A DNA stretch of 64,000 nucleotides, taken from contig DEXK01000013.1 of assembly GCA_002364085.1 (NCBI GenBank), forward strand, positions 1-64,000. The letters run 5' to 3'. Within the stretch, counting starts at the first letter, position 1. Each line of letters begins with the position of its first letter. The translations under genes and the position numbers were made by a program. Positions 1-8,098 of this stretch are shown here, one piece after another. Source of the DNA: Balneolaceae bacterium UBA3186. Lineage in GTDB: Bacteria; Bacteroidota; Rhodothermia; Balneolales; Balneolaceae. The notes beneath the pieces were generated by a model, which saw only the letters and a program-made list of their open reading frames with translations, did no database searches and was not told where the DNA came from.

Positions 1-92
1 CTCCTTCGGAGCCGTCGATTTCATTACGTTCTTGCTCCGCCAATAATTCTAAAGGTCGGTGTAGTTGGAAGCTTTTTCTGGGATTACAATAA
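1..92. other. Unassigned window edge
   Basis: No gene can be supported in this short edge. A minus-strand frame from about 45 to 1 reads like acidic and basic coding sequence and could be the start of a gene lying outside the window, but no clear start codon or ribosome-binding site identifies it. Confidence 0.2.
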
Positions 93-126
93 AAAAGCCC
101 GACTCAACTTAATGAACCGGGCTTTG
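91..126 (-). terminator. Rho-independent terminator of the act-cox operon
   Basis: An 8-bp stem (AAAGCCCG at 94-101 with CGGGCTTT at 118-125) is followed on the minus strand by a run of T residues. It lies about 20 bases after the coxD stop codon, so it closes the respiratory operon. Confidence 0.8.
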
Positions 127-146
127 AGAAAAAGAATAATTATCCT

Positions 147-464
147 TTAAAAGGATGGTACTACATCATTTCGATACAGAGTATCAAGTAGTGTAACTGC
201 TACCATCAGAATAAAGAATGCAAATGCCCCAATAAGAAGCATGGAGTTAAATTTGGTGTCCCAGTACAGGTTCATGAAGAAAGCGCAAACTAAGAATGCT
301 TTTCCGAATGCAACCGTAAGTGCTACAACAACATCAAAAGGAGCCGGAATTTCTACATAAGAAAGTCCAACTGTTAAGATGGTGAGGAGAGTTAATGCAA
401 TACCGATCGCCCAAAGTTGACCGGCAGATGAAACGTGATGTTCGTGATGATTGTGTTCGCTCAT
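147..464 (-). CDS. ctaF: Cytochrome c oxidase subunit IV (caa3 type, small membrane subunit)
   Basis: Small integral membrane subunit of the haem-copper oxidase whose larger subunits are encoded just upstream. From the chosen start it has about 105 residues: a His-rich N-terminus (SEHNHHEHHVS) and then three hydrophobic segments, as in the prokaryotic COX4 family. The reading frame stays open to an ATG at 488 that overlaps the coxC stop as ATGA. I prefer the ATG at 464 because GAGGA sits 8 bases upstream of it and the extra eight residues look unlike a family N-terminus. It is the last gene of the operon and is followed by a terminator. The family call rests on size, topology and position. 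Confidence 0.85.
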   Translation of the reverse strand: MSEHNHHEHHVSSAGQLWAIGIALTLLTILTVGLSYVEIPAPFDVVVALTVAFGKAFLVCAFFMNLYWDTKFNSMLLIGAFAFFILMVAVTLLDTLYRNDVVPSF

Positions 465-484
465 TGTTTTGTCCTCAGATAATA

Positions 485-1138
485 TCATTCAATTAAGTAA
501 AGTAGCGGGAATAGGAAGATCCAGATCACATCAACCAAGTGCCAATACAGACCAACCATTTCAACCGGAGTGTAATACTCGCTGCCAAATTCATTTTTCT
601 TTGCGCGGATATATATCCAGATCATCAAGCCAATACCAACAATAATGTGAATGGCGTGAATCCCTGTCATTACATAATAGATGCTAAAGAATACGTGAGC
701 TAGCGGGTGATCGATTCCTTCATAAGTATACAATTCTGCACCCGGCCAGATTCCAATATGCAGCTTGTGAGAGTACTCAAAATATTTGATCAGCAAGAAA
801 ACACAAGCTAATGCAATAGTGATCAAAAGATTGATCTGTAATCCTTTGATTTGATTTTTTTGAGCAGACCGAATAGCCATCGCAACCGTTAAACTACTAC
901 CAATAAGAACCAGTGTGTTAACAGCTCCCCAAACAGTGTTTAATTCTGTTGCAGCTTGTGTAAATAGATCCGGGTACCAAGCTCTGAATACGATGTAAGC
1001 ACAAAATAAACCGCCAAAGAATAAGATCTCATTAACGATAAATACCCACATCCCCATTTTTGCTGCATCAAACTGCTGATCAGAGTCCACAAAGTGGTGC
1101 TGAAGATGAGCAGGATGTGCCTGTGAATGATTTGACAT
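485..1138 (-). CDS. ctaE: Cytochrome c oxidase subunit III
   Basis: Membrane subunit III of the aa3/caa3 oxidase, with no redox centre of its own. It stabilises subunit I and its proton uptake. The 217 residues form five hydrophobic helices, the short bacterial form lacking the first two helices of the mitochondrial type. Family signatures are the MGMWVFIVNEILFFGGLF helix (about residues 28-45), FSIYYVMTGIHAIHI (about 150-164) and the final YWHLVDVIWIFLFPLLYL. It lies 39 bases after coxA, and its stop overlaps an upstream ATG of the subunit IV frame, indicating translational coupling. Confidence 0.95.
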   Translation of the reverse strand: MSNHSQAHPAHLQHHFVDSDQQFDAAKMGMWVFIVNEILFFGGLFCAYIVFRAWYPDLFTQAATELNTVWGAVNTLVLIGSSLTVAMAIRSAQKNQIKGLQINLLITIALACVFLLIKYFEYSHKLHIGIWPGAELYTYEGIDHPLAHVFFSIYYVMTGIHAIHIIVGIGLMIWIYIRAKKNEFGSEYYTPVEMVGLYWHLVDVIWIFLFPLLYLIE

Positions 1139-1177
1139 TTAGATTTCCGTGTGTGTTTTATTAGTTAATTTCTTTTT

Positions 1178-2932
1178 TTAGCCTAAACTGTAGTTTTTCC
1201 ACTGCTCGCGTTCCTTATCAACAACTTCTTTAGCTGTTTCAGAATCATGACCATTTGTGTCTACTGCTAATCCTAACTGGAATTCTTCCATCGGCTGGTG
1301 GTAGTCGTAAGGACCATGAATTACTACCGGAGTATGATCAAAGTTGTGGAAGTCAGGTGGTGATGTTGCCTGCCATTCCAATCCACGGCTTCCCCAAGGG
1401 TTTGCCGGAGATTTTGCTCCTTTGAATAAAGAATGCATCAGGTAATAAAGGATGATCAGGAATCCAACGCCCAACAGGTAAGAACCAATTGTTGAAGTTT
1501 GGTGGAAAGCTGTGAATTGATCTACATAATTATAATATCTTCTCGGCATTCCTTGTGCTCCCATCACAAACTGGGGAAGGAAGGTCACGTTGAATCCAAC
1601 AAAAATGAATACAGAAGCTATTTTAGCAAGCTTTTCATTGTACAGTTTACCGGTCATTTTTGGCCACCAGAAATGTAATCCTGCAAGCAGTGCGATCAGT
1701 GTTCCACCCATCATAACATAGTGGAAGTGAGCAACTACGTAGTATGTATCATGCAAGTGAATGTCTACTGAAAGAGCACCAAGCATAATTCCTGTAAATC
1801 CGCCAATGGAAAATAAGAACAGGAATATAAATACATAGATCATAGGCGTATCCATTTTAATGGAGCCTTTATATAAGGTCGCGATCCAGTTAAAGATCTT
1901 GATACCTGTTGGGATACCTACTAAGAAAGTCAGGAATGAGAAAACTGTAGTAGCTACTGCAGATTGTCCTGAAGTAAACATGTGGTGTCCCCAAACAAGG
2001 AAACCGATGAATGCAATTGCTAAAGAAGAAAGTGCAATCGCCCAATAACCAAATACTGTTTTCTTAGAAAATGTTGAGATCACTTCTGAGATAATTCCGA
2101 ATCCCGGTACGATCATGATATATACAGCAGGGTGGGAGTAGAACCAGAAGAAATGCTGGAACAGAACCGGATCACCACCAAGAGCTGGATCAAAAATTCC
2201 AAAACCTAACCATCTTTCCATTGTTAAAAGAAGAACTGTGATCGCAAGTACCGGAGTTGCCAATACCTGAATGATGGAAGTAGCATACAGTGCCCATACA
2301 TTCAAAGGAAGTTTTCCCCAGGTAATTCCCGGAGCTCTCATTTTGTGGATGGTTGTAATAAAGTTAGTTCCCGTCAGGATAGAGGAGAAACCAAGTATAA
2401 ATACCCCCATGGTTACCCAAATTACACTACTGGAGGATTCTGTACTATATGGAGTGTAGAATGTCCAACCTGTGTCTAAACCATGTTGAGCTAATGCAAT
2501 AAAAGTAAAAATTGCACCGGCTACATAGATGTAAAAACTGGCAAGGTTCAGTTTTGGGAAGGCTACGTCCTTTGCACCAAGCTGCATCGGCATAATAAAG
2601 TTACCTAATGCTGCAGGAATAGAAGGAACCAGCACGAAGAATACCATAATGGCACCGTGCAGGGTAAATAACTGATTGTATGTGTCTGCTTCAATAAAAG
2701 TTTTAGCAGGGGTCATCAATTCAGTTCTAAGTAGAAGCGCTAATGCTCCACCAACTGCAAAAAAGATAGCTACGGCAACCAAATACATGATTCCGATCTT
2801 CTTATGATCTACAGTTGTCATCCATGCCCAAACACCTTTTTCATCAGTCAGATAGGTATTTGTTGGATTGTCAGCTGGTTTAAAGCGCTGAACTTTTAGA
2901 GTTTTTGTATTTGATACTTCAGCAGTTGCCAT
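1178..2932 (-). CDS. ctaD: Cytochrome c oxidase subunit I, A2-type haem-copper oxidase
   Basis: Catalytic subunit of the terminal oxidase. It reduces O2 to water at the haem a3/CuB centre and pumps protons. It has 584 residues with about 12 membrane helices. Visible ligands are the low-spin haem histidine in TLHGAIM (about residue 92), the CuB histidine H267 with the cross-linked tyrosine Y271 in YSHPAVY, the GHHMF pair, and the DTYYVVAHFHYV segment carrying the haem a3 and haem a histidines. The helix VI motif is YSHPAVY rather than GHPEVY. The proton-channel glutamate is therefore absent and the Tyr-Ser pair that defines A2-type oxidases, as in Rhodothermus and Thermus caa3, is present. The gene is separated from coxB by one base. 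Confidence 0.97.
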   Translation of the reverse strand: MATAEVSNTKTLKVQRFKPADNPTNTYLTDEKGVWAWMTTVDHKKIGIMYLVAVAIFFAVGGALALLLRTELMTPAKTFIEADTYNQLFTLHGAIMVFFVLVPSIPAALGNFIMPMQLGAKDVAFPKLNLASFYIYVAGAIFTFIALAQHGLDTGWTFYTPYSTESSSSVIWVTMGVFILGFSSILTGTNFITTIHKMRAPGITWGKLPLNVWALYATSIIQVLATPVLAITVLLLTMERWLGFGIFDPALGGDPVLFQHFFWFYSHPAVYIMIVPGFGIISEVISTFSKKTVFGYWAIALSSLAIAFIGFLVWGHHMFTSGQSAVATTVFSFLTFLVGIPTGIKIFNWIATLYKGSIKMDTPMIYVFIFLFLFSIGGFTGIMLGALSVDIHLHDTYYVVAHFHYVMMGGTLIALLAGLHFWWPKMTGKLYNEKLAKIASVFIFVGFNVTFLPQFVMGAQGMPRRYYNYVDQFTAFHQTSTIGSYLLGVGFLIILYYLMHSLFKGAKSPANPWGSRGLEWQATSPPDFHNFDHTPVVIHGPYDYHQPMEEFQLGLAVDTNGHDSETAKEVVDKEREQWKNYSLG

Positions 2933-2933
2933 A

Positions 2934-3872
2934 TCACTTAAGCGTTTTTAGATATTCGATGATATTGGTGATTTCTTCGTCAGAGATTCTTCCTTCATAA
3001 GGAGTCATCACGTTATCGTAGCTTTCTACGATCTTAGCACCGGGATTTAAAATTGATTCGCGCAGATAGTTTTCATCTACGGTTACGGTAGAACCATCCG
3101 TTAGCGTTTCTTCGCTTCCCCAAAGTCCTTTGAAAGAAGGTCCGATCAATCGGGAACCGTCATCAGAGTGACAAGTAGTACAACCCTGAAGCTGAACCAA
3201 CTGCTCTCCTTGTTCAACAGGTGTTCCTGAAACTCCGCCACCATTCTTTTCAAGCCAAGTTTGGAAATCTTCTTCTGTATGCACGATTACTTTTGCAAGC
3301 ATATCAGAGTGATCTGTTCCACAATATTCGGTACAGAAAACCTGAGATTCTCCAACTTCATTGGCTTCAAACCAAACATATGTGTATCGGCCAGGTACAA
3401 CATCATGTTTTACACGATAATCGGGTACAAAGAAAGAGTGAAGTACATCTGAAGATTGAAGAACAATTTTGACAGGGCGATCAACAGGTACATGAATTTC
3501 GTTAAGAGTTTGAGCTCCGTTATTGTACTTAACACTCCAGTTCCATTTAAAGCCTGTTACTTGGATTTCATAAGCATTATCAGGAACAGATTTAAGGTTT
3601 AACCAACCGGTGTATCCCCAGCCAAAAATCACAAAACAAATCAGAAGCGGAACCACTGACCATGTAATTTCCAGAGTATTGTTATGAGTAATTACCGGAG
3701 TTTCATCATCTTCAGATCTTCTGCGATATTTGATCGCAAAATAAATGAGAGCGATAGTGATCCCGATCAAAAGAACGAGACTCACTTCATTGATAAAATG
3801 AAACAAGGCATCGGTGCTGTCGGCTGTAGGCGATTTCGCCTCAGGAAGCATGAATTCGAACAGTCTGTCCAT
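2934..3872 (-). CDS. ctaC: Cytochrome c oxidase subunit II with fused cytochrome c domain (caa3)
   Basis: Electron-entry subunit of 312 residues. Two N-terminal membrane helices (about residues 27-48 and 69-92) precede a periplasmic cupredoxin domain with the CuA ligands H145, C180, E182, C184, H188 and M191 (CTEYCGTDHSDM). A C-terminal cytochrome c domain follows with a haem site CTTCH at 231-235 and a late methionine (MTPYEG) as probable distal ligand. This makes the enzyme caa3 type. There is no clear lipobox. The cytochrome domain closely resembles the extra C-terminal domain of ActE in the same operon. The start codon overlaps the sco stop by one base (TAATG). Confidence 0.96.
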   Translation of the reverse strand: MDRLFEFMLPEAKSPTADSTDALFHFINEVSLVLLIGITIALIYFAIKYRRRSEDDETPVITHNNTLEITWSVVPLLICFVIFGWGYTGWLNLKSVPDNAYEIQVTGFKWNWSVKYNNGAQTLNEIHVPVDRPVKIVLQSSDVLHSFFVPDYRVKHDVVPGRYTYVWFEANEVGESQVFCTEYCGTDHSDMLAKVIVHTEEDFQTWLEKNGGGVSGTPVEQGEQLVQLQGCTTCHSDDGSRLIGPSFKGLWGSEETLTDGSTVTVDENYLRESILNPGAKIVESYDNVMTPYEGRISDEEITNIIEYLKTLK

Positions 3873-4708
3873 TAGTTATAGTCGAAGTTTTGTGATTGTT
3901 TTTTACGTCTTTCCCGTACCCAAAAAAGGGTGAGAAATATACCGAGAATTATTAGAGTAGCCAAGCCCCCAATCTTCATAATATTCATGGCAACCGGCAC
4001 ATAGCTGTTAGAATCAGGATCGTATTGATAACAGTACATTAGAATTTTATCAACAGTACTGCCAATTTTACCATCGGCTGACTCGAACAAAGCATTTCGT
4101 GTATCAAATTCGTTGTATTTAATGCCGTAAAGATAGCGAGTGATCTTTCCTTCAGGACTCAGCATAATAATTGCAGCACTGTGCGCATATTCTCCGGTTC
4201 CCTGAACTTCATTGTATTTGAAGCCTACAGCATCAATTACTTTGTCGATCTGGGCTTGTTTACCGGTTAAAAAGTACCAGCCTTCTTCAGCATTTGTATT
4301 AGTAAGTTTGTTGATGTACTTACTACGATATTCTTTTGCCATGTTGTGGTCTTCCAGTGGGTCAATACTGAACGATATAACCAAGTAGTCTTTTCCTGGT
4401 TTCCATGCCAGTTCATCAACTACATCAATTACACCGTCAACAACTAAACCACAAAGCATTGGGCATTCATAATAGAGTGGATTCAGAATTACAGGCTTTC
4501 CTTCTTCGAGTAAATCGCCTAAACGAATGCTGTCACCCTCAACGGTGGAAAATTTTGCATCAAGAGGAATAAAATCTCCGAGTTTTTCCTCGATGCCTAC
4601 GTCTTGCAGCGCTTGCGAAGTACCCGTATTACTACTCTGGGCAAAACTCCGTGAAGGAAGTTGAAGCACTGCAGACAAAATACATGCTAACAGTGCAAAG
4701 CGTGTCAT
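3872..4708 (-). CDS. SCO1/SenC family copper chaperone
   Basis: Thioredoxin-fold protein that delivers copper to, or reduces, the CuA site of subunit II, which is encoded immediately downstream. It has 278 residues: an N-terminal signal peptide ending near SRSFAQ, a domain with the copper-binding pair C82 and C86 in ECPMLCG, and the third ligand H176 in EYAHSAA. An unusual C-terminal membrane helix (about residues 245-263) ends in a basic tail, so it is probably anchored at both ends of processing. The spacing to coxB (overlap of one base) supports a dedicated role in caa3 assembly. Confidence 0.93.
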   Translation of the reverse strand: MTRFALLACILSAVLQLPSRSFAQSSNTGTSQALQDVGIEEKLGDFIPLDAKFSTVEGDSIRLGDLLEEGKPVILNPLYYECPMLCGLVVDGVIDVVDELAWKPGKDYLVISFSIDPLEDHNMAKEYRSKYINKLTNTNAEEGWYFLTGKQAQIDKVIDAVGFKYNEVQGTGEYAHSAAIIMLSPEGKITRYLYGIKYNEFDTRNALFESADGKIGSTVDKILMYCYQYDPDSNSYVPVAMNIMKIGGLATLIILGIFLTLFWVRERRKKQSQNFDYN

Positions 4709-4711
4709 AAA

Positions 4712-5251
4712 TTAGTTTTCAGCTATTTTATTAATAGCTTGATCAATTGGTATTCTGTAAGTTCCGTTTTCCAGATCTACAACACCATAGCTATTCAGCG
4801 TTTCCGCATCTTTAGCTTTCAATTCTTTTATTTGTGAATACTGACTATTTACAGAAGCTTCGTTTTGAGCATCAAACCAGCTGGCTTGAGCAAACTGTAT
4901 CAATCCATAAATAATTACTATTACCAGGCCTGTTCCAAAAGTAGTCCAGAAGAAAAGTTTGTTATAATTCAGATCATCATTATGAACACCATGAGCAACT
5001 GCGGCAACTAATATATCATCTTCGGTTTCAAGATTAACATTTTCTCCGGAAGCATGATGATGCCCACTGTGAGAGCCTGCACCTTCTCCAAAAAGGTTAG
5101 CTGAGTTTTTTTTCAGGGCGGTTACCCATTCAATGACTTCATCTTTTGTAACGCCTTTCTTTTTTGCGAAATCTTCTAGTTCGCCCACAGGAAGAGCGAT
5201 GGCTTCAAGAGCTGTTTGTGCTTTAAATTCTGCGCTGTGCTTAGTCGACAT
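4712..5251 (-). CDS. Transposase-type HTH fused to a membrane-anchored oxidase-associated domain
   Basis: A 179-residue protein with two unlike halves. Residues 1-57 closely follow the N-terminal helix-turn-helix of IS3-type transposase OrfA proteins (SAEFKAQTALEAI, then KKKGVTKDEVIEW, then ANLFGEG). Residues 58-70 form a Gly/His-rich linker (SHSGHHHASG). A membrane helix covers about 100-122. The C-terminal part contains LNSYGVVDLENGTYRIPID, a motif I associate with small membrane proteins found beside Sco and ACIII genes in other phyla. It sits between actF (10 bases) and sco (3 bases), so it is expressed with the respiratory complex. The HTH would face the cytoplasm. Its function is unknown: it may be an assembly factor or a domesticated HTH used as a protein-protein module. 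It is not a transposase, as there is no catalytic domain or terminal repeat. Confidence 0.8.
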   Translation of the reverse strand: MSTKHSAEFKAQTALEAIALPVGELEDFAKKKGVTKDEVIEWVTALKKNSANLFGEGAGSHSGHHHASGENVNLETEDDILVAAVAHGVHNDDLNYNKLFFWTTFGTGLVIVIIYGLIQFAQASWFDAQNEASVNSQYSQIKELKAKDAETLNSYGVVDLENGTYRIPIDQAINKIAEN

Positions 5252-5261
5252 AGATCAGCAA

Positions 5262-6482
5262 TTAATGATGATAAGATTTTGATAAACATTCGTCCATTTT
5301 AGGATCGTTTTGCGGAATCATACTTTCTTTCTTGAACTTACTAAAGAACAAACCAAAGAACATTCCACCCAATCCTAAAAAGGTTGCGATATCAATCCAG
5401 CTGAAATGAAGACCATGAGCATCTCCTGCATGGTTTGCCGGCATTGAGATCCAATGAATTTCTAAAAAGTGCATAACCAGAACAATTACGGAAACTAATC
5501 CCAACATGAAGCGGCTACGCTTAGCTTCTCTGTTTATAAGAAGTAAAAATGGTAATGCGAAACGGAATATCAGCAATCCATAAGCGATATATTGATAACC
5601 GCCTTCCAGTCTGTTATAGAACCAAAGTGTTTCTTCCGGAAGGTTAGCATAATAGATCAGTAAAAACTGACTGAATGCGATGTATGCATAGAATACAGTA
5701 AAAGCAAAGAACCATGCACCAAGATCGTAAATATGTACTTGCTTGATAGTGTCTTTCAAAATTCCTTGTCTCTGAAGGAAGAAGACCAACAAGATCATTA
5801 CAGGCCAGAATGCCTGGAAGTTGATGGCAAAGAAATACACACCAAACATTGTTGAGAACCAGTGTGGATCAAGCGACATCAACCAATCAAAACCCGCAAA
5901 AGCAACAGAAAGAGCAAACAACGGAATACCGGGAGCACTGATCTTTCTCATTAGAGTAGTCATGCCCCAATCGCTGGTTTTGTCCATCTCAACAGAAGCT
6001 TTGTACAGCTTGTGACCTAACCAACCCCAGATCGCAAAGTAGATAACCTGACGAACGATGAAGAAAGTCTGATTCAGATAAGCTGATTTCCCGTAAACGA
6101 TTTTATCGAACTCTTCACTTGCTTTGTCATAAAGTGCAGGATCTGTCCAGTGATAAAGAGTCTGCATTCCTAAAAGAACAGGAATAAAGAAAATAGCCCA
6201 AACCCAGATGTTTGAAGAAAATACTTCAAAAAAGCGTTTAAAAACGGTTCCCCAACTGGCTTTTGTAATATGGTGCAGCATTACAGTGATCAATGCTGAA
6301 AGGGTAATGCCTGCGAAAAAGGTAAAACTTACGATATAAGAAAAGAAAAACTGATCAGGTTGTAAGAAATAACCGATAAAACTGGCGATCAATCCTGCAA
6401 ATCCAAGTCCAAATGCAGCACGTGGTATCATGCTGTTTTGCGGGAATTCGAGAGACTCTGTAATAGTTGGCTTATGACTCAT
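5262..6482 (-). CDS. actF: Alternative Complex III subunit ActF (NrfD/PsrC-like quinol-binding protein)
   Basis: Integral membrane subunit of the quinol:cytochrome c oxidoreductase ACIII. It has 406 residues with about ten hydrophobic helices and is a shorter paralogue of ActC from the NrfD/PsrC family. It begins in the cytoplasm (HKPTITESLEFPQNSMIPR). The segments DWLMSLDPHWFSTMFGVYFF (about 205-224) and HFLEIHWISMP (near 340) are typical of the ActF branch. In known ACIII structures ActF contributes to proton-translocating half-channels. The assignment rests on family and order act A-B-C-D-E-F. Confidence 0.93.
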   Translation of the reverse strand: MSHKPTITESLEFPQNSMIPRAAFGLGFAGLIASFIGYFLQPDQFFFSYIVSFTFFAGITLSALITVMLHHITKASWGTVFKRFFEVFSSNIWVWAIFFIPVLLGMQTLYHWTDPALYDKASEEFDKIVYGKSAYLNQTFFIVRQVIYFAIWGWLGHKLYKASVEMDKTSDWGMTTLMRKISAPGIPLFALSVAFAGFDWLMSLDPHWFSTMFGVYFFAINFQAFWPVMILLVFFLQRQGILKDTIKQVHIYDLGAWFFAFTVFYAYIAFSQFLLIYYANLPEETLWFYNRLEGGYQYIAYGLLIFRFALPFLLLINREAKRSRFMLGLVSVIVLVMHFLEIHWISMPANHAGDAHGLHFSWIDIATFLGLGGMFFGLFFSKFKKESMIPQNDPKMDECLSKSYHH

Positions 6483-6504
6483 TGTAATGTATTAAGCTAT
6501 TTTC

Positions 6505-7539
6505 TTAGTTATCACTCAGTGATTTTATGTATAGAACCAGTGATTCAATTTCTGTGGTTGACAAGTAATCGAAAGGAGCCATAAATCCGTTTTCGTATCC
6601 TTCCATTTTTTTGGCTGCAGGATTTATAATTGACTCGCGAATATAATCTTCATCTTTATTGATAGTGATTGCTTCACCTTCGGCGTTGACTCCTTGAGTA
6701 GTAGTTCCTAAAATTCCTTTCCAAGTTGGGCCAATTCCTCCATCTGAACCATCAGCGCTATGACAAGTTCCACAAGCATACTGTCCAACTAGTTGCTCAC
6801 CCATTTGTACAGAAGCTTCAGCTTCCTTTTCAGGTTTGCGGGCTTCGGCAAGAGCAGCTAAACGCTCTTGTTCAGCTTTATATTCATTTTGTAGCTCATT
6901 TACATCAACATCATAGTCGTTGATCTCATCTTCACTAACATTTTGACTAGCCTGAAGTGCTCTGATGTAAGCTACAATTGCCCATCGGTCTTCAACTTTA
7001 ATTTGAGTTGCGTAAGAAGGCATTGTTCTCACGCCATTATAGATAGCAGAATAGATTTCTCCGTCCGGAGCTTCTCTTAAACGATCCTGATGGTAAGTAG
7101 GAGCCGGAACATAACCGTAGTTTCCGGTCATGATAATTCCATCACCTGCACCGGTTCCACCGTGACATACTGAACAATATACATCGTAACGCTCTTGTCC
7201 TCTGTAAAGCAATTCTTTAGTAACTTCAACAGGGATGTCGGCGATCCACTCTCCGTTTGCGTCAGTACCTTCGTAGTAAGCCACATCAGATTTTAACAAT
7301 CCACGAGCTATGGTTCCTTCCACAGGTTGACGCATAGAGCGCTTGTCTTCGAAAAACTTGTTTACTTCCTGAGCTTCCATTCTGGGTTGCTGATCCATGT
7401 TCATGTTAGGATGAACAGGAGGTTTTTCAGAAATCTGCCCACGGCATGAAGCAAAAACCAAAGCAGCTCCACTTAAACAAGCCATTTTAAGGATATTCTT
7501 AGCGGTCATTAAAGAAGTTATTTCATTCTTGTTAGTCAT
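6505..7539 (-). CDS. actE: Alternative Complex III cytochrome c subunit ActE with an extra C-terminal cytochrome c domain
   Basis: Periplasmic lipoprotein of 344 residues that carries electrons out of ACIII. The N-terminus has a signal peptide ending in a lipobox (LVFASC, lipid Cys at residue 32). The usual ActE cytochrome domain follows with haem motif CSVCH at 122-126 and TMPSYATQI supplying the distal methionine. An Ala/Glu/Lys-rich linker at about 218-243 leads to a second cytochrome domain with CGTCH at 256-260 and MAPFDYL. ActE of other lineages usually has one haem, so this is a two-domain form. The C-terminal domain is a close relative of the one on CoxB. It overlaps actD by 8 bases; an internal Met at residue 11 is a possible alternative start. 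Confidence 0.92.
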   Translation of the reverse strand: MTNKNEITSLMTAKNILKMACLSGAALVFASCRGQISEKPPVHPNMNMDQQPRMEAQEVNKFFEDKRSMRQPVEGTIARGLLKSDVAYYEGTDANGEWIADIPVEVTKELLYRGQERYDVYCSVCHGGTGAGDGIIMTGNYGYVPAPTYHQDRLREAPDGEIYSAIYNGVRTMPSYATQIKVEDRWAIVAYIRALQASQNVSEDEINDYDVDVNELQNEYKAEQERLAALAEARKPEKEAEASVQMGEQLVGQYACGTCHSADGSDGGIGPTWKGILGTTTQGVNAEGEAITINKDEDYIRESIINPAAKKMEGYENGFMAPFDYLSTTEIESLVLYIKSLSDN

Positions 7540-8095
7540 ATACTTCCTCTATATGTGTTGCTCCGGCTTCTTTAAGCAATTCTTTCACTTTTTCTGTTTC
7601 GAAAAGAGAGTCTTCAGCTTCAATACAAATGAAGAAGCCGTCGTCAGTAGCTTTTTTAAATCGGTCAACGTTAAAAAGAGGGTTATTCAATTTCGGAAGT
7701 CCATTTAGGAAGAACATTCCAAATACAGCACCAAATGCTGAAAGTAATACTGTTAATTCGAACGTGATCGGAACCCATGCAGGCGCATTGAAAAAAGGTT
7801 TACCACTGATATTCATCGGATAATCCATTACAGCCATGAAATACATCATGGTCAGCGCTCCACAAAATCCTACAAGACCATGACCAATTACAATCCAGCC
7901 CAGTTTAGATTTCTTTAGGTTCATTGCCTTATCAATTCCGTGAATAGGAAAAGGGCTGTAAGTATCAAATTTACTGTAACCTGATTTCACTGTTAAAGCA
8001 GCTACATCATATAGAGCTTTCGGATTCCGGAATTCGCCCAGAATGCCATGCAACTTTGGTTGCTCTTCGATTTTCTTTTTAGCTGGTGCACTCAT
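7532..8095 (-). CDS. actD: Alternative Complex III subunit ActD (DUF3341)
   Basis: A 187-residue membrane subunit. A cytoplasmic N-terminal region (GILGEFRNPKALYDVAALTV) is followed by two membrane helices (about 65-87 and 103-128) and a cytoplasmic tail (DDGFFICIEAEDSLFETEKV, about 151-170) with the repeated split ferredoxin-like fold typical of DUF3341. The N-terminal sequence SKFDTYSPFPIHGIDKAM is a strong family signature. It lies between actC (3-base gap) and actE (8-base overlap). The subunit has no redox centre and its role is structural. Confidence 0.93.
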   Translation of the reverse strand: MSAPAKKKIEEQPKLHGILGEFRNPKALYDVAALTVKSGYSKFDTYSPFPIHGIDKAMNLKKSKLGWIVIGHGLVGFCGALTMMYFMAVMDYPMNISGKPFFNAPAWVPITFELTVLLSAFGAVFGMFFLNGLPKLNNPLFNVDRFKKATDDGFFICIEAEDSLFETEKVKELLKEAGATHIEEVYD

Positions 8096-8098
8096 TAT

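Noticed and set aside
1..90. A gene start on the minus strand at the left edge
   Set aside because: A coding-like frame exists but is too short and lacks a clear start codon and ribosome-binding site.
4712..5251. An insertion sequence in the respiratory operon
   Set aside because: Only the N-terminal HTH resembles a transposase; there is no DDE domain, no terminal inverted repeats, and the operon spacing is undisturbed.
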